NCBI GenBank assembly: GCA_945487985.1
Contig: CALYTX010000033.1
Location: forward strand, 1 to 9,382
DNA length: 9,382 bases
Reading direction: 5' to 3'
Source of the DNA: an uncultured Verrucomicrobiota bacterium
GTDB taxonomy: Bacteria; Verrucomicrobiota; Kiritimatiellia; RFP12; UBA1067
A program made the position numbers and the translations under genes. The stretch's first letter is position 1. The number at the start of each line of letters is the position of its first letter. Below are positions 1 to 6,175 of this stretch, in pieces. The notes under the pieces were generated by a model. That model made no database searches. It was given only the letters and a program-made list of their open reading frames with translations, and had not been told where the DNA came from.

Positions 1-8
1 GGAATGCA

Positions 9-30
9 CCTGGAAATTCTAATTTCCCGG
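9..30. repeat. Short inverted repeat after the DUF1846 gene
   Basis: On the minus strand, about 30 bases after the DUF1846 stop codon, GGAAATT and AATTTCC face each other across a two-base loop. After one mismatch a further CC/GG pair extends the arms. It could fold as a small hairpin at the end of the transcript. It is AT-rich and has no T-run after it, so it is a poor intrinsic terminator and may be only a chance palindrome. Bases 1-59 hold no gene that I can support. Confidence 0.35.
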
Positions 31-59
31 CCGCCTAAAAGCCGTCGCGCAGCTTTCGG

Positions 60-1073
60 TCAATCGGCCTTGGCCATTACCGAAAGCGCGCGCGCGAGCA
101 TGGCCATATTGGCCTTACCCTCGTCGAAATCGCCCTTCACGCGCTCATACCGGCGCACGCACTCTTCGCGGCTCGCAGCCCGGACGATGGTGTCGTTGAC
201 GATGCCGCTAGCGATGCGGTTCACGCCCATGTCGGTGGGCGATTTATACGGGCACTCCTCGCCCATCATCCGCTCCCAGATTTCACGAAGGATAGGATAA
301 GCCTCGATATCGCGGTTGTAATTTACGCGCATTTCGCCGTAGGCAAGAAAATGGTGGGGATCGATTTGGTTTTCGTCCTTAAGCTCGAGCGTCGCCGCCT
401 CGTAGGCAACATTGAGCGGATGCATGAGCGGCAGATTCCACACGGGAAAAGTCTCGAACTTGGCATAGCCGGCCTGCTTGCCCTTCTTCACCTCGTGGTA
501 GAGCATCGTCAGGCAAGTAGCAAACTTGCCCGAACCAGGTCCTGGGCCGGTCACGACCACAATCGGCTTGTCGGTTGGAATGTAATCGTTGCGCCCGTAG
601 CCCGAATCGCTCACAATCGTATCCAAATCGTTGGGATAGCCCTTGATCGGATAGTGGTAGAAAACCGACACGCCCGCATCTTCAAGCACTTTCGCGAAAC
701 TGCGCGCGCTCGGATGGCCGTCGAACCGTGTAATCGCCACGCCGCGCACGGAAACGCCGTGGTCTTTCATCGCATTGAGAAGATTTAGCGTTTCCTCTTC
801 GTACGTTGTGCCGTAGTCGGCACGCATCTTCTTCGCTTCGATATCGCCGGCGTAGATACACAACACAAGCTCGGCCTTGTCGCCCAGCATCTGCAAAAGC
901 CTCAACTTGACATTCGGATCGTAGCCGGGTAGGCATCGCGCGGCATGATTGTCGTTCATCAACTTCCCGCCGAACTCAAGGTAAAGCTTGCCGTACCTGT
1001 CGGCGCGGCGGCGAATCTCCTCGGCCTGTTCGCGCAAGTATTTCTCGTTGTCAAAACCGTACTTCACCTTCAT
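60..1073 (-). CDS. DUF1846 (UPF0371) family protein, short form lacking the C-terminal domain
   Basis: The protein has 337 residues. Its sequence is characteristic of the DUF1846/UPF0371 family, whose biochemical role is not established as far as I know. The start MKVKYGFDNEKY, the stretch LEFGGKL (about 33-39), ITRFDGHPSA (114-123), a glycine-rich P-loop-like segment GPGPGSGK (176-183) and SPTDMGVN (278-285) are the segments I recognise. The last resembles a nucleotide-binding loop, but nothing here proves nucleotide binding. From memory, family members are about 490-500 residues. This frame stops at TGA after VMAKAD, and the two other frames also stop before the window edge, so the C-terminal domain is missing. 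The start lies one base after the nifU stop (TGA-C-ATG) with only a weak Shine-Dalgarno, suggesting translational coupling to nifU. Family call is firm; whether it is functional or truncated is open. Confidence 0.85.
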   Translation of the reverse strand: MKVKYGFDNEKYLREQAEEIRRRADRYGKLYLEFGGKLMNDNHAARCLPGYDPNVKLRLLQMLGDKAELVLCIYAGDIEAKKMRADYGTTYEEETLNLLNAMKDHGVSVRGVAITRFDGHPSARSFAKVLEDAGVSVFYHYPIKGYPNDLDTIVSDSGYGRNDYIPTDKPIVVVTGPGPGSGKFATCLTMLYHEVKKGKQAGYAKFETFPVWNLPLMHPLNVAYEAATLELKDENQIDPHHFLAYGEMRVNYNRDIEAYPILREIWERMMGEECPYKSPTDMGVNRIASGIVNDTIVRAASREECVRRYERVKGDFDEGKANMAMLARALSVMAKAD

Positions 1074-1074
1074 G

Positions 1075-1644
1075 TCACTTCATTCCGTGCAATTCGTCGA
1101 GGATGGCCTGGATTTTACCCTTGCAGCGACCGCATCCGCCGCCGGCTTTCGTGTAGTTGGTTACTTCCTCGACCGTTGTCAGCTGGTTTTCGGTGATGAC
1201 TCGGCGAACCTCGTTTTCCGAAACGTTGTAACAAGTGCAAAGGACTTCGTCTTCAAGATTGCGATCGGTCTTCTCGCCGGTTTCGTAGTTCTTGATGGCC
1301 GCTTCCATCGCTTCGCGACCCATCACCGAGCAGTGCATCTTCTGCGGCGGCAACCCGCCCAGATAATCAGCAATCTGCTGGTTGGTTATTTGCCGGGCCT
1401 CCTCAAGCGTCTTGCCTACAACCATCTCAGTAAGCGCCGAGGAACTAGCAATCGCGCTCGCGCAACCAAAGGTCTGAAATTTCGCTTCCACGATTCGCTT
1501 GTCGGGTCCCAGCCGGAACTGGAACTTTAGTGCATCCCCGCACGCTAACGAGCCAACCGTGGCCTCGCCGTCGGGATGTTCAATCTTTCCTACATTCCGG
1601 GGATTCCGGAAATGATCCATCATCTTATCAGAATATTCCCACAT
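1075..1644 (-). CDS. nifU: NifU-type Fe-S cluster scaffold (IscU domain plus BFD-like [2Fe-2S] domain)
   Basis: This 189-residue cytoplasmic scaffold assembles [Fe-S] clusters from cysteine-desulfurase sulfur and passes them to apoproteins. Residues 1 to about 125 are an IscU domain with the three cluster ligands C35 (in ACGDAL), C61 (FGCASA) and C105 (MHCSV) and the conserved Asp D37. Residues about 130-185 are a BFD-like domain with C136, C138, C171 and C174 (CTC and CGRC), expected to hold a permanent [2Fe-2S] cluster. The C-terminal Nfu domain of classical NifU is absent; this IscU-BFD layout is common in anaerobes. No nifS/iscS is adjacent. The start MWEYSDKMMDHFRNPRN matches the family. 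No Shine-Dalgarno precedes it; instead a -10 box lies 11 bases upstream, so translation may be leaderless. The DUF1846 gene follows after one base. Confidence 0.95.
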   Translation of the reverse strand: MWEYSDKMMDHFRNPRNVGKIEHPDGEATVGSLACGDALKFQFRLGPDKRIVEAKFQTFGCASAIASSSALTEMVVGKTLEEARQITNQQIADYLGGLPPQKMHCSVMGREAMEAAIKNYETGEKTDRNLEDEVLCTCYNVSENEVRRVITENQLTTVEEVTNYTKAGGGCGRCKGKIQAILDELHGMK

Positions 1645-1655
1645 AATTATTGATT

Positions 1656-1664
1656 ATTATATCA
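1656..1664 (-). promoter_or_regulatory. Extended -10 promoter element for nifU
   Basis: Read on the minus strand this is TGATATAAT, a perfect extended -10 (TGn plus TATAAT) in an AT-rich island between the ACP gene and nifU. No good -35 hexamer lies 16-18 bases upstream; the place is partly occupied by a 12-bp palindrome. The -10 ends 11 bases before the nifU ATG, so a start about 7 bases downstream leaves a leader of only about 3-5 nt. Seen in sequence; promoter activity is inferred. Confidence 0.7.
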
Positions 1665-1680
1665 AAAAGCGTTGCGAACA

Positions 1681-1692
1681 ACTGTTAACAGT
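1681..1692. repeat. 12-bp perfect palindrome, possible operator for nifU
   Basis: ACTGTTAACAGT is a perfect 12-bp palindrome. It overlaps the stop codon of the didomain ACP (1685-1687) and its centre lies about 37 bases upstream of the predicted nifU transcription start, where a -35 box would be. That position fits a regulator contacting RNA polymerase at a promoter with a weak -35, or a repressor. It could also be a chance consequence of the stop-codon context. No regulator gene is nearby. Confidence 0.4.
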
Positions 1693-2092
1693 CAGAAAAA
1701 GTGAGGAAATCTTCAATCGTTTTAATCGAAGGAATTTGCTCCAAAGTGAAAGAAAAGCCGAATTTCTGTTCAGACTCCATCAATAGGCGCAAGTGATTTA
1801 CACTATCCCAACTGGGCACAGATCCCATCGCCGAGGTGCTGAAAAGCTGCGCACGATCAACCTGAAGAAGATTCGCGGCAAAAGAAATGAAGGCTTCGCG
1901 AAGCAAGTCGCCCACGGTATCAAGTTTGTAAAGCCGATCGATAGTTAGCGGTGTTGCCCATTCGTTTTCCATCATCACCAAAAGTCCGAACGCCTGCAAC
2001 GAGCACCACCCGTCAGTCTCGCGAAAGCGCGTGTGAAAATCGACCGCCGCGAGTTCAAGGACACTGGCAACTGCTTCGTAGAAACGGTTCAT
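1685..2092 (-). CDS. Didomain acyl carrier protein (two tandem phosphopantetheine-binding domains)
   Basis: The 135-residue protein reads as two acyl-carrier folds joined with almost no linker. Domain 1 (about 1-68) has the segment FRETDGWCSLQAFGLL, where S31 is the likely 4'-phosphopantetheine site; the preceding residue is Cys30 instead of the usual Asp or Ser. Domain 2 (about 69-132) has PSWDSVNHLRLL with S97 as the likely site and a typical helix-3 end (IKTIEDFL). The two domains are different subtypes, so this is a fusion, not a recent duplication. The start at 2092 is set by a GGAGG Shine-Dalgarno eight bases upstream; an in-frame extension to 2191 is a shadow. No ketosynthase, thioesterase or adenylation gene is adjacent, so its acyl cargo is unknown. 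A small membrane-protein gene lies directly upstream, and the nifU promoter follows. Confidence 0.8.
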   Translation of the reverse strand: MNRFYEAVASVLELAAVDFHTRFRETDGWCSLQAFGLLVMMENEWATPLTIDRLYKLDTVGDLLREAFISFAANLLQVDRAQLFSTSAMGSVPSWDSVNHLRLLMESEQKFGFSFTLEQIPSIKTIEDFLTFSDC

Positions 2093-2360
2093 GCCTATTT
2101 CCTCCGGACAACTGAAAACAACGAAAAGACAAGCAACAACAAAGTATAAACTGCTGATGCGCCTCGGCCGGCGCGAACTTGCCGTTCTCAAGCCAGCCAG
2201 CGAGGAACGCTTTGAACCAATGGACTGGGTAGGCGGTGGGACAATCCGGCATCACCGGCGCCATGTCCGTAGACCATGTGCCCCAAAAAACGAACCCCGC
2301 CAGTACCGCAAAAACCGCGGTAAAGGCGAGGAAGGCGTCCCTCTCCGGCTTGAGCAACAT
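2055..2360 (-). CDS. Small putative membrane protein, probably frameshifted near its 3' end
   Basis: The ORF starts (ATG at 2360, or TTG at 2363) immediately after the TAA of subunit K. Residues about 9-28 form a hydrophobic segment (FLAFTAVFAVLAGFVFWGTW), followed by a proline- and tryptophan-rich stretch ending in LENGKFAPAEA. Up to about base 2165 codon use matches the neighbouring genes. Beyond that it changes sharply (ATA, runs of TGT) and the frame runs on into the ACP gene. In the -1 frame the same DNA encodes a clean second hydrophobic helix ending VVRRK and a stop (TAG, 2096-2098) two bases before the ACP start codon. The simplest reading is a two-helix membrane protein of roughly 88 residues whose frame has been broken by an indel, sequencing error or frameshift. 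I do not recognise the family; a role linked to the ACP is conceivable from position only. Confidence 0.5.
   Translation of the reverse strand: MLLKPERDAFLAFTAVFAVLAGFVFWGTWSTDMAPVMPDCPTAYPVHWFKAFLAGWLENGKFAPAEAHQQFILCCCLSFRCFQLSGGNRHEPFLRSSCQCP
2101..2105 (-). promoter_or_regulatory. Shine-Dalgarno of the didomain ACP gene
   Basis: GGAGG on the minus strand, eight bases before the ATG at 2092. It decides the ACP start over the longer in-frame extension. Confidence 0.75.
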
Positions 2361-2363
2361 CAA

Positions 2364-2816
2364 TTACTTAACGTACATGAGCGCGACGAGCGCGAACACC
2401 ATCGCGAAAATAGCGACAGTCTCGACGATACCCAGCGCGGCGAGATAATTCGTGAAGCCCTGATTGGTCTCGGCCTGAGCGTCACACGCGGCGGCGCCGG
2501 CGCGACCCTGGAAGAGCGCAGAAAGCCCAATAGCCAGCCCCGCGAAGATGCCGGCAATCAAGCACGGAACGCCCGCACCGGCGATGCCCGTTTTCCCCAG
2601 CATGATGAACATTAGAATCATTCCGTAAAGGGTTTGCGTAATAGGCGCGCCGACGAAAGAAAGAAGCAAAAACGGCGCAGGCTTGCCAGCCGCGTAGCAC
2701 TTTTTCCACGAGCCGACCGCGGCGGCGGCGGCGAAACCAGTTCCAAACGCGCTGCCAGCGCCCGCGAGACCCAAACAGGCGACTGCACCCGCTACGACCA
2801 TTGCTGCATCACTCAT
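2364..2816 (-). CDS. atpK: V-type ATPase/synthase subunit K (membrane rotor ring, proteolipid)
   Basis: The 150-residue subunit forms the ion-carrying rotor ring of the V-type ATPase in the cytoplasmic membrane. Four transmembrane helices in two hairpins are visible (about 5-35, 48-73, 82-107 and 124-149), with the alanine/glycine-rich GAGSAFGTGFAAAAAVG packing face. The ion-binding carboxylate is E132 in GIVETVAIF; the first hairpin has Gln (Q61 in PITQTLYG) instead of Glu, so there is one carboxylate per four-helix subunit. T60, Q61, Q103 (ALFQG) and E132 correspond to the Na+ ligands of Enterococcus hirae NtpK (T64, Q65, Q110, E139), which argues for Na+ coupling. AAGGAG lies eight bases before the start. 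It follows subunit I by 34 bp and is the last ATPase gene of the block. Confidence 0.95.
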   Translation of the reverse strand: MSDAAMVVAGAVACLGLAGAGSAFGTGFAAAAAVGSWKKCYAAGKPAPFLLLSFVGAPITQTLYGMILMFIMLGKTGIAGAGVPCLIAGIFAGLAIGLSALFQGRAGAAACDAQAETNQGFTNYLAALGIVETVAIFAMVFALVALMYVK

Positions 2817-2850
2817 CTTGATTTCTCCTTATCTTGCACGGTTGAACGAT

Positions 2851-4503
2851 TTAACTGTTTTTCCTGAAAGCGCGAAAAGCGTATCCGGCCCACGAAACAC
2901 CCTTGTGGTTCGAGAATTCCAAGGTGTTGAGTCGTACGGCGTGCACGAGCACCGACAACCCCGCCATGGCAAGGTTGAGCCCATGCCCGACGACGAGTAT
3001 CGCGACCATCGCAATCGACATGACGATATTGAGCCAAAGCGAGTTCTCGGATGAGACCAGGCTCGTGGCCATATTATTAAAATTCTCAGCCACCTTCACA
3101 GATGCCAACCCCACCGCGAAAAGCCGCACATACGATATAATATCGCCGAGCGCACTCATGATATTGAGCGGCAGCATGCCAAGCTCGGCGCCGCGCGTCT
3201 TAAGTTCGCTCGGCTTAACGGAGAAACCGAAAACGGCAACGAGGGAAACACCGAACAAACAATAGCCCCAGGCCGGAATCCCGGAGAAGATACCGATAAT
3301 CGAGTTAGTGACCAGATACATGAACAGCAACACGCCCGCCCAGCCGAACTCGGCTATGCTCGTGGAATCGGGGAAGCGGCAGATTCCGTTCCAGATACGC
3401 GCGAGCATAAGGTGCGAGACACCAATTGTAAAACACAGCAGCATCATATTGTGATAGCTCGGATCCGCTAGCCACCGAACAGTCAGCAGATCGCTCAAGA
3501 ACGGAAGCTGCGCGCCGAACCAGGTGTTTGAAAGAACTCCCCACAAGACCGTAGCAAGCGAAAAAACCATCAGCAAGAGAAACCAACTCTTCGCAAGCGC
3601 CTTGCGCATGGCCAGCGTGCCGACGAGGAATATAGCTCCGTACGCGCCATCTCCCACAAGCATCGCGAAGAAGAGCGAGAAATAACACATAAATGGCACC
3701 GAGACATCGGCTTCCGCATAGGCAGGGGCAATACCCAAGCCGGCAAAAAGAGCCTGCATCGGCCGGAACAGTTTCGGCGGCTCGACAAGCGTTGGCGGCA
3801 ACTCGCCATCGACAGGATCGCGCAACAGCACGCCCCAGCAATTTTCGGCCGCGGCCTTGCGCACATTCCCAGCCTTCGGCGCAGGAACCCAGCCGGACAC
3901 ACAGGCAACCGCACCGCGTTCGGACATCAACCCTTTCGCCGCGGCAAAGGCCACGCGGTCCGCAAGCTGCGGATAGAGTGCAAGCACGGCCTTGTCGTCG
4001 GCCGAGGCAATCTGGGCGGCTTTCGCGGCAATCTCCGCGCGCATCGCGGCGAGATCCCGCTCCATGACGGAAAGACGCCTGTCCGGCAATTCCTCCGGAA
4101 GTTCAGCCACACTGGCAACATCAATGCCCAGGTCGATCAACTTCTTGGCGAGCGCGGGATCGAAATCGCCGTAAGGAGCATACTTCTTGATTTCGCGCTC
4201 CAGCAGGTCGGCATTCGCCTTGAGCGAGTCAATCTCATCGGCAAGCGCCAGCACTCCGCCGGGAATCGAACCCGAAAAAGATGCCGAACCGAAATCGCCA
4301 ATGGGTAGTTCCTTGCGGTACTTCTGGATTAGGCGGACAGCCTTCTCTGCGTCGGCCATCATGCCCTTCTCCTCGGCGACCTGCGCGCCCTGGGCTGCGG
4401 CCAGGTCGAGATGGACAACGCCGAGCTCGCGGAGCATATTGAGCGTTGCATCCTTTTCCGCCGCCACGCAAAAAAGATCGAGATGCTTCATCGGAACAAT
4501 CAT
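2851..4503 (-). CDS. atpI: V-type ATPase/synthase subunit I (a-subunit, stator ion channel)
   Basis: The 550-residue stator subunit has a cytoplasmic N-terminal part (about 1-260, with coiled-coil stretches near 88-108 and 143-168) that binds the peripheral stalks. The membrane C-terminal part (about 268-530) provides the ion half-channels next to the K ring. Diagnostic segments are VPFMCYFSLFFAMLVGDGAYG (269-289), GDIISYVRLFAVGLA (453-467), where R460 is the expected essential arginine facing the ring carboxylate, and HAVRLNTLEFSNH (521-533). I count about seven membrane helices. It is shorter than many family members (about 600-660, from memory). The start at 4503 overlaps the subunit D stop as ATGA and has a perfect AGGAGG seven bases upstream. 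The upstream in-frame extension to 4620 lies inside subunit D and is not used. Confidence 0.95.
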   Translation of the reverse strand: MIVPMKHLDLFCVAAEKDATLNMLRELGVVHLDLAAAQGAQVAEEKGMMADAEKAVRLIQKYRKELPIGDFGSASFSGSIPGGVLALADEIDSLKANADLLEREIKKYAPYGDFDPALAKKLIDLGIDVASVAELPEELPDRRLSVMERDLAAMRAEIAAKAAQIASADDKAVLALYPQLADRVAFAAAKGLMSERGAVACVSGWVPAPKAGNVRKAAAENCWGVLLRDPVDGELPPTLVEPPKLFRPMQALFAGLGIAPAYAEADVSVPFMCYFSLFFAMLVGDGAYGAIFLVGTLAMRKALAKSWFLLLMVFSLATVLWGVLSNTWFGAQLPFLSDLLTVRWLADPSYHNMMLLCFTIGVSHLMLARIWNGICRFPDSTSIAEFGWAGVLLFMYLVTNSIIGIFSGIPAWGYCLFGVSLVAVFGFSVKPSELKTRGAELGMLPLNIMSALGDIISYVRLFAVGLASVKVAENFNNMATSLVSSENSLWLNIVMSIAMVAILVVGHGLNLAMAGLSVLVHAVRLNTLEFSNHKGVSWAGYAFRAFRKNS

Positions 4504-5114
4504 GCCGCCACCTCCTGATCCGCGCTGGGGGCGCGCGATTTGGCGATTTTGCCGCGCGTAACCGCCGCCGTCTGCTCGTCGCCGAGCGCGATCTTGATTA
4601 CGCGAATAGCCTCCTTGCACTGCGGTATCTTAACTTTCTCGAAAAGATTTACGCGCTGTGAGGTTTGCTGCAGCTCCTCGGTAATCAGCCGGCGCTGCTC
4701 TTCATAGACGCGCCGTTCGCACTGCAAGGAAAGAATTCGCCTGGCGCTTTCGAGCGCGTTGTCAAGCCACGCGGGGGTGGCCCACGCATCGATCTCCCCG
4801 ATGTCGGTTTCAATCGCTTCAAAGGTGGGAATCGCCACGCCCGCTATGTTGGCGCTGCCGGTTTTAACCGCGCGCAACTTTATAAGACCGGTGAGCGATT
4901 CTTCGGCAGTGGCAATCAAGCCCACCCAATGCGCGATATCTTCGCGAAGAGCACGCTCTTCGGCCGCCACCGCCTCGGCCTTGGCGATTATGCCGGCGAT
5001 TTCACTCTGCAATTGCTGTTTCTTCAGCTGCAGCATCGGCAAAAACCGCTGGAAACGCTTGAGCTGGTCGCTCTGCGCCTTCAACTCCGTCTTTGTAAGT
5101 TTGACCTTGGCCAT
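4500..5114 (-). CDS. atpD: V-type ATPase/synthase subunit D (central rotor shaft)
   Basis: The 204-residue subunit is the long antiparallel coiled-coil shaft that turns inside the A3B3 head and couples ATP turnover to the K ring. The N-terminal MAKVKLTKTELKAQSDQL and the following LPMLQLKKQQLQSEI match the family's N-terminal helix; the C-terminal helix is seen in RRLITEELQQTSQRVNLFEK (about 141-160). Length is normal. It is the first gene of a D-I-K block, overlapping subunit I by four bases (ATGA). There is no Shine-Dalgarno before the ATG. A near-consensus promoter ends 9 bp upstream, so the message is expected to be leaderless. Genes for subunits A, B and E, usually just upstream in bacterial V-ATPase operons, are replaced here by corA and pheS. 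Confidence 0.95.
   Translation of the reverse strand: MAKVKLTKTELKAQSDQLKRFQRFLPMLQLKKQQLQSEIAGIIAKAEAVAAEERALREDIAHWVGLIATAEESLTGLIKLRAVKTGSANIAGVAIPTFEAIETDIGEIDAWATPAWLDNALESARRILSLQCERRVYEEQRRLITEELQQTSQRVNLFEKVKIPQCKEAIRVIKIALGDEQTAAVTRGKIAKSRAPSADQEVAA
4511..4516 (-). promoter_or_regulatory. Shine-Dalgarno of V-ATPase subunit I
   Basis: Perfect AGGAGG on the minus strand, inside the 3' end of the subunit D gene and seven bases before the ATG at 4503. It fixes the start of subunit I and implies coupled translation with D. Confidence 0.8.
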
Positions 5115-5123
5115 CGGAAAAGT

Positions 5124-5152
5124 ATTATACGCTTTTTCGGTTCGGCAATCAA
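5124..5152 (-). promoter_or_regulatory. Sigma70-type promoter for the V-ATPase D-I-K block
   Basis: On the minus strand TTGATT (5147-5152) and TATAAT (5124-5129) are separated by exactly 17 bp, in the 46-bp gap between corA and subunit D. The -10 ends 9 bp before the ATG at 5114, so initiation at the usual distance gives a 2-4 nt leader. No Shine-Dalgarno is present, in keeping with leaderless translation. Confidence 0.75.
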
Positions 5153-5160
5153 AGGGGAAA

Positions 5161-6120
5161 TCAGAAACGCCGATTCTTCGAAAGGATGAAAAGCACCAAC
5201 CCTACCACCCCGGCCGCGCACGCCGAAATCGCTGCGAGCGTCAGAAACACCCGCGGATCGCCCGGACCATCAACCATAGGCAGTTTGATGTTCATTCCGT
5301 AGGCGGAGGTGACCAATGTGGGCACGGCGAGAAAGATTGTCACCACCGTCAGGTATTTCATCACATTGTTGAGGTTATTGTTGATCAGCGAGGCAAAAGT
5401 ATCCAAGGTGCCGTTGAGAATGTTCGCATGGATGTTCGCCGTCTCCAGCGCCTGTTGGTATTCGACCATTGCGTCTTCCAGCTGGTCGCTATCGTCCTCG
5501 GAGAGCGTCAGCTGGCGTGCGGTGTTCGCCCGCGCCAAGGCAATCGTGTCAGCCTTGAGTGAAGTGGTGAAGTAAACGAGCGATTTTTCAATCGACAGCA
5601 ACTTGAGCAACACCTCGTTGGAAATCGACGCATGCAACTCTTCCTCAAGCGCGTTGGTGCGCAGATGGATGTCGTGCAAATAGCGCAAGAAAAGAACTCC
5701 GCCGTGCCACAGCAGGCGAAAGGCAAAGCGATACTGGTCGCTCGGCGGACACACCCTGCGAATCTGGTCGAGAAAAGCCGTCGTCACCGGCGTGCGCGCG
5801 CTGCAGACGGTTATCACCGACTTGGCGAAGAAAATAATCCCGAGCGGCACCGTGCGGTAGGGAACCACCTCCTCGGTGTCGGCATCTTCCACCGGAGTCG
5901 GCACATGGATGATAAGCATCGTTGCGCCGTCGTCATAGTCGAAACGCGGCCGTTCGTCGGTATCGAGAGGATCAGTCAGGAAATCGCGCGGAACGCTTGA
6001 GCAAGTCAGCACGCGCTCGAGTTCCGTGGTCGTTGGCTCGACCAGATTTATCCAGCACGAACCATCGAGTTGCTGCGTCTCTCTAAGCCCTCCATTTTCC
6101 CATTTGTAAATGGTCATCAT
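5161..6120 (-). CDS. corA: CorA-family Mg2+/divalent cation channel
   Basis: The 319-residue protein is a pentameric inner-membrane channel that takes up Mg2+ (or Co2+/Ni2+/Zn2+ in relatives). Residues 1 to about 240 form the cytoplasmic alpha/beta funnel plus the long stalk helix (about 205-255). Two C-terminal helices follow (about 254-272 and 291-312), with the signature YGMN at 274-277 just after the first and a basic tail KNRRF. The periplasmic loop IKLPMVDGPGD lacks the MPEL motif of E. coli CorA, as in many members of the broader family, so the exact ion is uncertain. GGAGG lies seven bases before the first of two consecutive ATGs. It follows pheS by 55 bp with no visible promoter, so it is probably co-transcribed with it. 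It precedes the promoter of the V-ATPase block. Confidence 0.92.
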   Translation of the reverse strand: MMTIYKWENGGLRETQQLDGSCWINLVEPTTTELERVLTCSSVPRDFLTDPLDTDERPRFDYDDGATMLIIHVPTPVEDADTEEVVPYRTVPLGIIFFAKSVITVCSARTPVTTAFLDQIRRVCPPSDQYRFAFRLLWHGGVLFLRYLHDIHLRTNALEEELHASISNEVLLKLLSIEKSLVYFTTSLKADTIALARANTARQLTLSEDDSDQLEDAMVEYQQALETANIHANILNGTLDTFASLINNNLNNVMKYLTVVTIFLAVPTLVTSAYGMNIKLPMVDGPGDPRVFLTLAAISACAAGVVGLVLFILSKNRRF

Positions 6121-6175
6121 AGCTCACCCTCCCCGAGCTGGCCGGCCGCGATTCGAGCTTCCCGCTGCGCACGGA

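Noticed and set aside
84..97. GC-alternating stretch (gcgcgcgcgc) near the left end as a structural element.
   Set aside because: Short and inside coding sequence (MLARALS); ordinary for GC-rich codon use.
2093..2191. In-frame N-terminal extension of the ACP gene adding a hydrophobic segment (ACP tethered to a membrane helix).
   Set aside because: A GGAGG Shine-Dalgarno correctly spaced before the ATG at 2092 and the family N-terminus favour the short start; the T-rich DNA encodes hydrophobic residues in all three frames.
2719..2736. GGC/GCG triplet run as a simple repeat.
   Set aside because: It encodes the alanine-rich helix face of subunit K, which is normal for the family.
3128..3142. 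TATAAT-like sequence on the plus strand (ATATAATATC) as a promoter.
   Set aside because: It lies inside the conserved GDIISYVR coding segment of subunit I and is explained by codon choice; no plus-strand gene follows.
4504..4620. Longer start for V-ATPase subunit I.
   Set aside because: The extension lies within subunit D, is Arg/Gly-rich out-of-frame sequence, and the ATG at 4503 has a perfect AGGAGG.
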